The notes under the pieces were generated by a model that saw nothing but the letters and a program-made list of their open reading frames with translations, ran no database searches and was not told the DNA's origin. Source: an uncultured Nitrospira sp. (lineage in GTDB: Bacteria; Nitrospirota; Nitrospiria; Nitrospirales; Nitrospiraceae). From it: a stretch of DNA of 40,616 nucleotides. This document shows, in pieces, positions 17,405 to 24,468 of the stretch; the first letter of the stretch is position 1; each line of letters begins with the position of its first letter. The position numbers and the translations under genes were made by a program. The stretch spans positions 1 through 40,616 of the forward strand of contig CABVRV010000026.1 in the NCBI GenBank assembly GCA_902500755.1. The letters run 5' to 3'.

Positions 17405-19813
17405 ATGCTTCCTCACGAAGCACAGCCTGCGCCGAACCAGGTTCGTGTCGATAGTGAATCATCGAAAACTGAGGCCATTCTTCGTCAAATCCTCGAAGGA
17501 GTGGCTGCCAATGTCGGCGAGCAGTTCTTCCCGTCGCTCGTGCAACAGTTGGCGACCTCGCTCGGCGTGGATTACGCCTACATTTCCGAGCTGAGCGACG
17601 ACGGTGGTCGGTTTCGCTCGAAAGCGGCTTGGGGGAAGGGAAGTCCGCTCCCGCCGTTCGATGTGCCGGCAAAGGGCCCCTGTGAAACGGTGCTGACGAG
17701 GAAGTGTGTACATCATCCGGATCACCTGCGTGCGCGGTATCCACTCGTGCAACTGATTCAGGACATCGGAGTCGAAAGTTACTGCGGTGTCCCGATTGTG
17801 GATTCCAACGACCGCGTTCTTGGGCACCTGGCCATCATGGATTCCAAGCCGATGCCGGACCATGTGCGCGCGACGTCTATTCTCGGCATCTTCGCGATGC
17901 GGGCGACAGCGGAGTTTGAGCGGCTTCGGTTCGAGCAGGCCTTGCGGAAGAGCGACCATATGCTCCGCAAGATCGACGAAGGGACGGCGGCGGTCACCGG
18001 CTCGGCCTTCTTCCCATCTCTCGTCAAAAGCTTGGCCGAGGCGCTTCAGGCACGGTATGGCTTCGTCTCCAGGTTCGTGGAGGGGACTCGTACGCGCGTG
18101 CGAACATTGGCCTTCTGGAAAGGCGATGGCTTCCTCGATAACTTCGAGTATGATCTTCCTCACACGCCTTGTGAATGTGTCCTGTCCGGAGAGGTCTGCT
18201 TGTTTCCAGAAAAGGTGCAGGAACTCTTTCCGGGCCACCGGGAAGATCTGGCGAAGCTGGGTGTTGAAAGCTATCTGGCGATTCCGGTGTTCGACCGATC
18301 CGGCACGGTGATGGGACATCTGGCCGTGATGGATACGAAGCCCATGCACGACGATCCGCGCGTCCTGTCCGTCTTCAAGATCTTCGGGGTCCGGGTCGGC
18401 GCGGAGCTGGAACGCCTTCAGATGGAACTCCGACTGAAAGAGAACGAGCAACAGCTTCACGATCTGTTCGACGAGGCACCCATTGCCTATGTGAACGAGG
18501 GGTTGGATTCAAAGTTTATCCGCGCGAACAAGACCGCACTTCATACTCTTGGGATTACGCTGGAGCAAGTGGAGGGGATGTATGGGAAGACCTTTATCCC
18601 CGACACGCCGGACGCGCAACGCCGCCTCAAAGAGGCGTTCGACTCTATCGGGAAGGGCGTCGATACCAAAGGCGTAGTTCTCGAATTGCGCCGAAAGGAC
18701 AGCGGTCAGCCGCTATGGATCAGATGGTGGTCCCGGCCCGACGCCACCGGGACGTATACGCGCACGATGTTCATCGACATCACTGAGCAAGTGTTGATGG
18801 AGCAGGAGAAAGCGCGATTGGAGGCGGCCAACGTCTATCTGCAGGAAGAGATCAAGGGAAGCCACAACTTTGAGGAACTGATCGGTGCATCGACGTCGCT
18901 CAAGAAGGTGCTCAAGGGGGTCGAGCGCGTGGCGCCGACTGATTCAACCGTGCTGATTACCGGCCAGACAGGAACCGGCAAGGAACTGATCGCCCGGGCC
19001 ATTCACAACTTGAGTCCGCGAAAGGGGAGGCCGCTGGTCAAGGTGAATTGCGCGGCTATTCCGGGTGGATTGATTGAAAGCGAACTCTTCGGCCATGAGA
19101 AGGGCGCCTTCACCGGCGCGCTTACGAAAAAGATGGGCCGCTTTGAGGTGGCTGATAAAGGGACGATTTTTTTGGATGAAATCGGCGAACTTCCGCTCGA
19201 CCTGCAATCCAAACTGTTACGCGTCTTGCAGGAGGGTGAATTCGAGCGGGTGGGGGGGACGCAGACCTTCAAGGTGAATGTGCGTGTCATAGCCGCGACG
19301 AACCGGAACCTCGATCAACTCTCGAAATCTGGTCAGTATCGGCCCGATCTCTATTACCGCCTGAACGTGTTCCCGATCCATCTCCCCGCGTTACGTGAGC
19401 GAGAGGGAGACATTCCGTTGCTCGTCCAATATTTCGTGCGCAAGCACGCTGCCAATCTTGGGAAGAAGATTGAGCGTATTCCCGAGCGAATGATGTCGGC
19501 ACTACAGCGCTATCAGTGGCCAGGGAATATCCGTGAACTGGAACACGTCATCGAGCGGGCGGTGATCTTGAGCGAAGGTTCCGAATTAGAGCCGATCGAT
19601 TGGTTGACGCCTGCAAGCGGCAAGTCTTCAGGCAATGGGGAGGCGCTGACGCTAGAAGAAGTGGAACGGCAGCACATCGTTGATGTCTTGGAGCAAACCA
19701 ATTGGCGCGTCAGCGGCGACAAGGGCGCCGCCAAGATCCTCGGTCTCAATGCGACCACCCTCGAAGCCCGCATGAAGAAGCTCGGCATTGTGCGAGTGAA
19801 AGGTGAAAAGTAA
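17405..19813 (+). CDS. Sigma-54-dependent activator with GAF-GAF-PAS sensory domains (FhlA-like)
   Basis: An 802-residue enhancer-binding protein. Two clearly related GAF domains (about 15-170 and 180-340) share FFPSLV near their starts and GHLA-MD-KPM near their ends. A PAS-like domain (about 345-470) follows. The AAA+ domain has Walker A GQTGTGKE (520-527), the sigma-54 contact loop GAFTGA (567-572) and Walker B GTIFLDEIGEL. A Fis-type helix-turn-helix (DKGAAKILGLNATTLEARMKK) closes the protein. It lacks a receiver, so control is by ligands or redox at GAF/PAS. ATG 17405 is used; a GTG at 17396 is possible. It lies directly upstream of a -24/-12 promoter and palindrome, its likely target. 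Confidence 0.93.
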   Translation: MLPHEAQPAPNQVRVDSESSKTEAILRQILEGVAANVGEQFFPSLVQQLATSLGVDYAYISELSDDGGRFRSKAAWGKGSPLPPFDVPAKGPCETVLTRKCVHHPDHLRARYPLVQLIQDIGVESYCGVPIVDSNDRVLGHLAIMDSKPMPDHVRATSILGIFAMRATAEFERLRFEQALRKSDHMLRKIDEGTAAVTGSAFFPSLVKSLAEALQARYGFVSRFVEGTRTRVRTLAFWKGDGFLDNFEYDLPHTPCECVLSGEVCLFPEKVQELFPGHREDLAKLGVESYLAIPVFDRSGTVMGHLAVMDTKPMHDDPRVLSVFKIFGVRVGAELERLQMELRLKENEQQLHDLFDEAPIAYVNEGLDSKFIRANKTALHTLGITLEQVEGMYGKTFIPDTPDAQRRLKEAFDSIGKGVDTKGVVLELRRKDSGQPLWIRWWSRPDATGTYTRTMFIDITEQVLMEQEKARLEAANVYLQEEIKGSHNFEELIGASTSLKKVLKGVERVAPTDSTVLITGQTGTGKELIARAIHNLSPRKGRPLVKVNCAAIPGGLIESELFGHEKGAFTGALTKKMGRFEVADKGTIFLDEIGELPLDLQSKLLRVLQEGEFERVGGTQTFKVNVRVIAATNRNLDQLSKSGQYRPDLYYRLNVFPIHLPALREREGDIPLLVQYFVRKHAANLGKKIERIPERMMSALQRYQWPGNIRELEHVIERAVILSEGSELEPIDWLTPASGKSSGNGEALTLEEVERQHIVDVLEQTNWRVSGDKGAAKILGLNATTLEARMKKLGIVRVKGEK

Positions 19814-19823
19814 AAAGTAAAAT
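19796..19823 (+). repeat. Degenerate heptanucleotide repeat at the end of the activator gene
   Basis: Four successive 7-base units (GTGAAAG, GTGAAAA, GTAAAAA, GTAAAAT) straddle the stop codon and supply the last residues VKGEK. Similar units occur elsewhere in the window. Confidence 0.6.
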
Positions 19824-19926
19824 GGCAGGACCTGCCGATTTAACGCCTCGCGTACCAGTGCGTTTCCATTGATCTTCTACAATTAGGCCATACGCCATCA
19901 GTTGTCAGCCCTTCTCCCATTGAATA

Positions 19927-19963
19927 TTCCCAACATTTCGTGGCGGTCCCAATATTTTGGGAA
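19927..19963. promoter_or_regulatory. Candidate upstream activator site for the sigma-54 activator
   Basis: A perfect palindrome TCCCAA-TATT-TTGGGA (19947-19962) sits about 130 bases before the expected start of the sigma-54 promoter. An extra left half-site, TTCCCAA (19927-19933), matches the right arm TTGGGAA (19957-19963). Position and dyad symmetry are what Fis-type activators of the NtrC class bind. Assignment to the adjacent activator is inference from proximity. Confidence 0.6.
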
Positions 19964-20060
19964 TCATCACCTTTCTATCGTTTTGATCTCTCCTAAGCCT
20001 ACGGCTGAATACCTTCGATAGAGCAACAACTTATCTCGCAGTCGTCCTGTTGTCACTCTT

Positions 20061-20075
20061 TGGCACTGCAGTTGC
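20061..20075 (+). promoter_or_regulatory. Sigma-54 (-24/-12) promoter of the STAS/ECF operon
   Basis: TGGCAC (20061-20066), five bases, then TTGC (20072-20075) is an exact match to the core sigma-54 consensus TGGCAC-N5-TTGC. Transcription would begin near 20087, about 35 bases before the STAS start codon. An activator gene and palindromic site lie just upstream. Confidence 0.85.
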
Positions 20076-20120
20076 TCAATAGGTTGGCATCACGCTGAAG
20101 CTGATGGAGATTCAAAGACG

Positions 20121-20390
20121 ATGTTGAAGATCACGAAGATACAGGAAAGTAGAGGAGACGTACTTCTCAAGCTGGAAGGCAAAATTACAGAACAGTGGGC
20201 AGCCTTGCTTGATGGGGAATGCCGTTCCTACCTTCGGAAGAAAAAAGCCGTGTATTTGGACTGTTCGAATGTCGAGTACATCGATCCGCAGGGAGTCGAA
20301 GTCGTGAAGAGCTTTCCTCGTACACAAGTCATCCTGATGAGCACTTCGGGAATCGTCACGGAGTTGCTCCAAATTGGAGGCCGATCATGA
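20121..20390 (+). CDS. STAS-domain protein without a phosphorylatable serine
   Basis: An 89-residue STAS (anti-sigma-antagonist fold) protein: KLEGKITEQWAALL, then VYLDCSNVEYIDPQGVEVV. SpoIIAA-type members carry DSSG at the end of this strand, where the serine is phosphorylated by an anti-sigma kinase. Here the residues are Asp55-Pro56-Gln57-Gly58, so that switch is missing. It is the first gene after the sigma-54 promoter, and its TGA overlaps the ATG of the ECF sigma gene by the four-base ATGA, indicating translational coupling. It probably acts by binding rather than phospho-switching; its partner is unknown. Confidence 0.85.
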   Translation: MLKITKIQESRGDVLLKLEGKITEQWAALLDGECRSYLRKKKAVYLDCSNVEYIDPQGVEVVKSFPRTQVILMSTSGIVTELLQIGGRS

Positions 20391-21106
20391 ATACAACAGT
20401 GACCGTACGGACTCGCTCAGTGGAACATTCTGTCTTCCCGGCACCGGCGCTATCAAGAGCGGCCGAACCTGATGAGGAGCACGAGCTGATCGCTCGGTTA
20501 CGTCGAGGTGATGAAGGGGCCTTCGATGGTCTGGTCAACCAGCATCATGGTGCGCTGATTCGTATGGCGATGAGCCATGTCAGGAATCGCGAGATGGCAG
20601 AAGAAGTTGTCCAGGACACCTGGATGGCGGTGATCGAGGGGCTTCATCGATTTGAAGGCCGATCGTCACTGCGGACCTGGATCTTCGGCATCATGATTCA
20701 CAAGGCCAAGGATCGAGGCGTGCGCGAGAAACGGCATGTGACGTTCTCCGCGTGTGAGTCGTTCGATGACGAGAGTGAAGAGCCGATCGATCCAGCCCGC
20801 TTTCACCAAACCGGCGAATGGGCCGGTCACTGGGCCTTTCCACCACAGCCCTGGGACGAGCAAACTCCGGAGAAGCTATTGGCCAGCCAACAGGCCGTGA
20901 ATGCGATGCAGCGAGCGATCGAAGTCTTGCCTCCGACCTTGAAAGAAGTCCTGATGTTGCGTGATGTTGAGGGAGTCGACGCAAAGCAGGTCTGCGAAAT
21001 TCTAAAGATTACCGAAACAAATCTCTACGTCCGGTTGCATCGGGCACGGGAGCGGGTACGCCAGGCAGTCGAGACCTATCTGGAGGGGCGACAAGTTGCT
21101 GTGTAA
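20387..21106 (+). CDS. ECF (sigma-70 family) RNA polymerase sigma factor
   Basis: A 239-residue ECF sigma factor. Region 2 lies at about 45-115 (LVNQHHGALIRMAMSHV, AEEVVQDTWMAVIEGL, RSSLRTWIFGIMIHKAKD). A longer, acidic linker (about 120-175) precedes region 4 (LPPTLKEVLMLRDVEGV, then NLYVRLHRARERVR). The long linker makes it larger than the usual ECF of about 190 residues. The start at 20387 is set by GGAGG just upstream and the ATGA overlap with the STAS gene; an upstream in-frame ATG at 20219 lies inside the STAS gene and is rejected. The next gene encodes its probable zinc-finger anti-sigma factor. The regulon is unknown. Confidence 0.93.
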   Translation: MNTTVTVRTRSVEHSVFPAPALSRAAEPDEEHELIARLRRGDEGAFDGLVNQHHGALIRMAMSHVRNREMAEEVVQDTWMAVIEGLHRFEGRSSLRTWIFGIMIHKAKDRGVREKRHVTFSACESFDDESEEPIDPARFHQTGEWAGHWAFPPQPWDEQTPEKLLASQQAVNAMQRAIEVLPPTLKEVLMLRDVEGVDAKQVCEILKITETNLYVRLHRARERVRQAVETYLEGRQVAV

Positions 21107-21160
21107 GGAAATGCCGTAGCGACCGACCCAACGATAGGCACTGAAGAGGAGGCCTTGATC

Positions 21161-21442
21161 ATGGCACAGAAAGAGGGGCCAGCGATTGTTCCGGAGATAA
21201 CCTGCCAGGAGATCGTGCAGTGGGTCTCAGCTTATCTTGATGAACATGTCGAAGACGACCGAAAGCGTCAAATAGCTCTGCATTTGGCCATCTGTGCCGG
21301 CTGTGAGACCTATGTGAAACAGATCACCACGGTTCGGAACATCGTGGGGCTACTGCCTAAGGCAGGTGAGGAACCGTCAGATCTTCGCCGATTGAGGCAC
21401 ACTTTTGTTGCACAGGCACGTCGGTCAGTTTCAGGTGGCTGA
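21161..21442 (+). CDS. Zinc-finger anti-sigma factor
   Basis: A 93-residue soluble protein with the ZAS motif HLAICAGC (HX3CX2C; His and two Cys bind zinc) inside helical segments (EIVQWVSAYLDEHVED, then VKQITTVRNIVGLL). There is no membrane anchor, so it resembles small cytosolic anti-sigma factors (ChrR or RsrA-like N-terminal domain) more than membrane-bound ones. ATG 21161 has AGGAGG eight bases upstream; a TTG two codons earlier is rejected. It follows the sigma gene by 54 bases and most likely holds that sigma inactive. Redox release of zinc is family knowledge. Confidence 0.87.
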   Translation: MAQKEGPAIVPEITCQEIVQWVSAYLDEHVEDDRKRQIALHLAICAGCETYVKQITTVRNIVGLLPKAGEEPSDLRRLRHTFVAQARRSVSGG

Positions 21443-21485
21443 ACGCGCAAACAATGTGTAACAGGATCTCAGGAGGGAACAATAG

Positions 21486-21947
21486 ATGAGGCGATACGTG
21501 AATGCCTTCTTCTTAACCGTCTGCAGCATGACTCTTTTCTCAGGCAATGCTTCTGCTGGGGAGTTTTTTGAGACACATGGTTTAGCGGTCGATGGTTACG
21601 ATCCAGTCGCCTATTTCACGGAGCACAAGCCAATGAAGGGGGCGGCGAAGTTTCGATCTGACTTTCAAGGCTCAACCTTCCAGTTCGCGTCAGCTGCCCA
21701 TAGGAACATGTTTGCCGCTGATCCGGCTAAATATGCTCCGCAGTATGGTGGGTACTGCGCTTACGGGATGGCCAAGGGGTACAAGGCGAAGATCGATCCG
21801 GCGGCTTTTACGGTCGTCGGTGACAAACTGTACTTCAACTATAGTGAAACGGTTCGGTCGCAATGGTTGACGGATATTCCTGGCTACATTCGAAAGGCGG
21901 ATGCGAACTGGCCGGACGTGAAGAAGGTTGCCAAGGTCCACGAGTAA
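21486..21947 (+). CDS. Secreted YHS-domain protein
   Basis: A 153-residue protein with an N-terminal signal peptide (cleavage expected after ASA, residue 24) and a YHS-like core: HGLAVDGYDPVAYFTEHKPMKG, FQFASAAHRNMFAADPAKYAPQ and YGGYCAYGMAKGYKAKIDP. The YHS fold binds metal in some proteins. The one Cys in the mature protein is in GGYCAYG. Probably periplasmic. AGGAGG lies upstream of ATG. It follows the anti-sigma gene by 43 bases and is likely an effector of the operon. Its exact role (metal sensing, copper or heme chemistry) is not known. Confidence 0.85.
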   Translation: MRRYVNAFFLTVCSMTLFSGNASAGEFFETHGLAVDGYDPVAYFTEHKPMKGAAKFRSDFQGSTFQFASAAHRNMFAADPAKYAPQYGGYCAYGMAKGYKAKIDPAAFTVVGDKLYFNYSETVRSQWLTDIPGYIRKADANWPDVKKVAKVHE

Positions 21948-22026
21948 GGTAGTTTGACTTCAGGCACCAGGCGGTGCGGGGTGTGTTGAGCTATTCAATC
22001 TATTACTGCTACCCAGGAGGTTTGTG

Positions 22027-22305
22027 ATGAAGAAGATTCTGCTGTTGGCTGTGACGGCTGTGTGTTTCGCGGGATTCGGTGCCCTTTCATTTGCCGAGGA
22101 GATGGGGAAGATGAAAGGTGAAATGAAGGGTGAGATGATGAAGGGAGAAATGAAAGCGAAGCATGACGAGATGAAGGCCCAGCATGGTGAGATGAAAATG
22201 AAGACAGATGAGATGAAGATGAAAAAGGATGAGATGATGAAGGGTGATATGAAGATGAAGAAAGACGATATGAAGGGTGGGATGAAAGGCGAGATGGGCC
22301 ACTAA
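22027..22305 (+). CDS. Secreted Met/Lys/Glu-rich low-complexity peptide
   Basis: A 92-residue protein: signal peptide of about 23 residues (cleavage after SFA), then about 69 residues of repeating MKGEMK, MKMKTDE and MKMKKDE units. The mature part has 18 Met, plus many Lys, Glu and Asp, three His and no Cys or aromatic residue. Such Met-rich periplasmic peptides can bind Cu(I) or serve as oxidisable methionine sinks, but neither is shown. It would form charged helix or be disordered. AGGAGG supports ATG 22027; GTG at 22024 is too close to that site. It is the last gene before a strong terminator. Confidence 0.8.
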   Translation: MKKILLLAVTAVCFAGFGALSFAEEMGKMKGEMKGEMMKGEMKAKHDEMKAQHGEMKMKTDEMKMKKDEMMKGDMKMKKDDMKGGMKGEMGH

Positions 22306-22330
22306 GAGAAGCTTCCTCACCGCACCCTCC

Positions 22331-22380
22331 CACGAACGGCCTGTGCTCGGTCCATCCGACTGCAGGCCGTTCGTGTTTTC
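22331..22380 (+). terminator. Rho-independent terminator after the Met-rich peptide gene
   Basis: A perfect 13-bp stem (22331-22343 paired with 22363-22375, CACGAACGGCCTG facing CAGGCCGTTCGTG) with a 19-base loop is followed by TTTT. It closes the STAS-to-Met-rich operon and separates it from the cytochrome gene. Confidence 0.8.
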
Positions 22381-22462
22381 CCGCCTCCATCATTCGCCGC
22401 TGTAAGAAACCATCCGCGCTTTCGACGAAACGCTAGGTTATGCATCTAGGGAGGGGGGAATC

Positions 22463-23368
22463 ATGACGCTACTCATTCAGTCGGAAGAAGCGGTCAGTCA
22501 GAAAGCAGATCAGAGATCGATGGCATCTGAAACGTTGTCGACAGTGAGCACCCCTATGGTTTCGTCTTCCCCTGTGATCGAACGGGTGTACCGTCATCGG
22601 CTTCCAGTGCGGATCAGTCATTGGCTCAATGTGCCGTTTCTTATCATCCTGATCATGAGCGGACTGCAGATCTTTAACGCGCATCCGGCCCTCTATTGGG
22701 GTGATCGCTCCGATCGTGACCAGGCCTTGCTGTCCATTAAACCGGTGCAGAGTGAGGGTGGTGAGGTGAAGGGCATCACGACAATCCTCGGACATCAGTT
22801 CGATACGACCGGTGTGCTCGGTTATTCTGATGGCATGAGACGCGGCTTTCCGGCCTGGGCGACCATTCCGAGCGCGAAGTGGCTCGCGATGGGACGACAA
22901 TGGCATCTGTTCTTTGCCTGGCTCTTTGTGATTAACGGGTTGATTTTCACTGCCTATGCGTTTGCGAGTCGACATGTCACTCGTGACTTGGCTCCAACCG
23001 GCAAAGATTGGCGCAGCATTGGCAAGTCACTTAGAGATCATCTGATCCTCAGACATCCTGCTGGTGAAGAAGCCAAGAGGTACAACGTGCTTCAGAAACT
23101 GGCCTACGCCAGTATCTTGTTCATCGTGGCGCCGCTGATCGTGTTCACCGGTCTTGCGATGTCACCGACGATCGACACCGTCAGTCCTTGGCTCTTGACC
23201 ATCTTGGGCGGCCGCCAAGCCGCGAGGACCATTCATTTCCTGGCCTGTTTCTCGTTTGTGGGGTTCATCATTGCACATATCCTGCAAGTGGTACTCACCG
23301 GGTTCTTCAACAACATCCGCTCAATGATGACTGGGTGGTCCATCGTCAAACATGAGGCAGGATGTTGA
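22463..23368 (+). CDS. b561-type membrane cytochrome (Ni,Fe-hydrogenase/thiosulfate reductase cytochrome b family)
   Basis: A 301-residue multi-pass membrane cytochrome. A polar N-terminal extension (about 40 residues) leads to helices with heme-ligand histidines typical of the family: YRHRLPVRISHWLNV (His45, His53), RQWHLFFAWLFVING (His148) and IHFLACFSFVGFIIAHILQ. At least four transmembrane helices are visible. The family passes electrons between the quinone pool and periplasmic oxidoreductases. The next gene encodes a sulfite-oxidase-fold Moco protein, its likely redox partner. AGGGAGG precedes ATG. Its last residues and stop codon fall inside a dispersed palindromic repeat. Confidence 0.88.
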   Translation: MTLLIQSEEAVSQKADQRSMASETLSTVSTPMVSSSPVIERVYRHRLPVRISHWLNVPFLIILIMSGLQIFNAHPALYWGDRSDRDQALLSIKPVQSEGGEVKGITTILGHQFDTTGVLGYSDGMRRGFPAWATIPSAKWLAMGRQWHLFFAWLFVINGLIFTAYAFASRHVTRDLAPTGKDWRSIGKSLRDHLILRHPAGEEAKRYNVLQKLAYASILFIVAPLIVFTGLAMSPTIDTVSPWLLTILGGRQAARTIHFLACFSFVGFIIAHILQVVLTGFFNNIRSMMTGWSIVKHEAGC

Positions 23369-23483
23369 AAGAAGCCGCCAGCGGCGTTCTCGCATCGTTC
23401 AGACCCTCAACGTACCCCAGAGGGTACGCCTGCGGGCCTTCACTTGCTGCGGCCTTGCTGAACGGCTCCTTTGAACATCCTGC
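23357..23483. repeat. Imperfect palindromic dispersed element (REP/MITE-like)
   Basis: A 127-bp element bounded by GCAGGATGTT (23357) and its inverted copy AACATCCTGC (ending 23483). The outer arms pair over about 20 bases with few mismatches, and a perfect inner hairpin CGTACCC-CAGA-GGGTACG lies at 23411-23428. There is no coding capacity. Its left end supplies the last residues and stop of the cytochrome gene. I recall similar palindromes in Nitrospira genomes, which is memory, not tested. Confidence 0.65.
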
Positions 23484-23538
23484 TGGAAGGGCGTCTGGTA
23501 TGTGCTCCGGAATCGCATCGATACATTGAGGAGGCATC

Positions 23539-24312
23539 ATGATCCCACATAAACAAGCAATGAAACGAAGACAGTTTCTGAAAGGGACAGTGGGTGCTGC
23601 GAGCCTGGTGGCGCTCTCCGGTTGCGACAATCTCACGCAGAGCAGCTGGTTTCCTGCCATTCTCAATAAGGCCGAGCGACTGACGGAACTGGTGCAACGG
23701 GCGGTCACCCCAAAAGGCGCGCTGGCAAAAGAATACGGCGAGGCCGATATTTCAAAGATCTTTCCGGCGAACGGCAACACGGATCCTGGCACCGCGCAAT
23801 ACGCCGACCATGTCGCACTGAACTTTTCGGATTGGACGTTGGAGGTCGTGGGCCTAGTTCAGGCTCCAAGAAGTTGGTCGCTGGCGGCGCTGAAGGAGCT
23901 GCCTTCTCGGACGCAAATTACCCGCCATGACTGTGTCGAAGGATGGAGTGCTATCGGTAAGTGGACCGGGGTCCCACTTGGGGATCTGATGCACCAGGTC
24001 GAGCCGTTGCCGAGTGCCCAGTATGCCGTATTTCACTGCGCCGACGTAGACGATGATGGGATCGCCTACTATGAAAGCATTGCGGTGGCGGACTGCTACC
24101 ATCCGCAGACCATTCTGGCCTACGAACTGAATGGTGCGACATTGGATGTTCCGCATGGCGCCCCGCTCCGGCTCCGTTTCGAGCGTCAGCTTGGGTATAA
24201 ACAGGCCAAGTATGTCATGAAGATCGAGTTGGTTGACTCCCTCACCGGCATCGGCGGCGGGAAGGGAGGCTATTGGGAGGATCAGGGGTATGAATGGTAC
24301 GCTGGGATTTAA
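23539..24312 (+). CDS. Sulfite-oxidase-fold molybdopterin oxidoreductase
   Basis: A 257-residue Moco enzyme of the sulfite oxidase/MsrP(YedY) fold. An N-terminal KRRQFLKGTVGAASLVA segment is a twin-arginine-like export signal and ends in a possible lipobox (LSGC). The Moco-ligating cysteine is Cys132 in RHDCVEGWSAIGKWTGVPL. The substrate region and the typical HGAPLRLRFERQLGYKQAKY follow. It is expected in the periplasm, folded before export by Tat. Substrate (sulfite, methionine sulfoxide or other) is unknown. GAGGAGG precedes ATG 23539; ATG 23560 is an alternative. It pairs with the cytochrome b gene upstream. Confidence 0.9.
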   Translation: MIPHKQAMKRRQFLKGTVGAASLVALSGCDNLTQSSWFPAILNKAERLTELVQRAVTPKGALAKEYGEADISKIFPANGNTDPGTAQYADHVALNFSDWTLEVVGLVQAPRSWSLAALKELPSRTQITRHDCVEGWSAIGKWTGVPLGDLMHQVEPLPSAQYAVFHCADVDDDGIAYYESIAVADCYHPQTILAYELNGATLDVPHGAPLRLRFERQLGYKQAKYVMKIELVDSLTGIGGGKGGYWEDQGYEWYAGI

Positions 24313-24314
24313 TT

Positions 24315-24335
24315 GTGAAATGTGAATCATGAAAC
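24315..24335 (+). repeat. Degenerate heptanucleotide repeat
   Basis: Three 7-base units (GTGAAAT, GTGAATC, ATGAAAC) lie just after the Moco gene stop. They match the GTGAAA-type units at 19796-19823. Confidence 0.5.
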
Positions 24336-24468
24336 ATTGTCGGTCATTACCTCGTACTTGTCTCTCACGTGGGAAAAGGCTTAAACTCTAAACCTACTTA
24401 CATCTCGGCTGCGGGCGACGACAGGCCGGTACTGCCTCCGCTGACATTCCGAGGCGAGGGACTCCGTG

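Noticed and set aside
20219..20386. Longer start for the ECF sigma factor
   Set aside because: The extra 56 residues lie in the STAS gene in another frame; GGAGG and the ATGA overlap support ATG 20387.
22087..22393. Long His/Leu-rich and Ser-rich minus-strand frames opposite the Met-rich gene
   Set aside because: They result from reading the repetitive ATGAAG units on the other strand; no ribosome site or real start.
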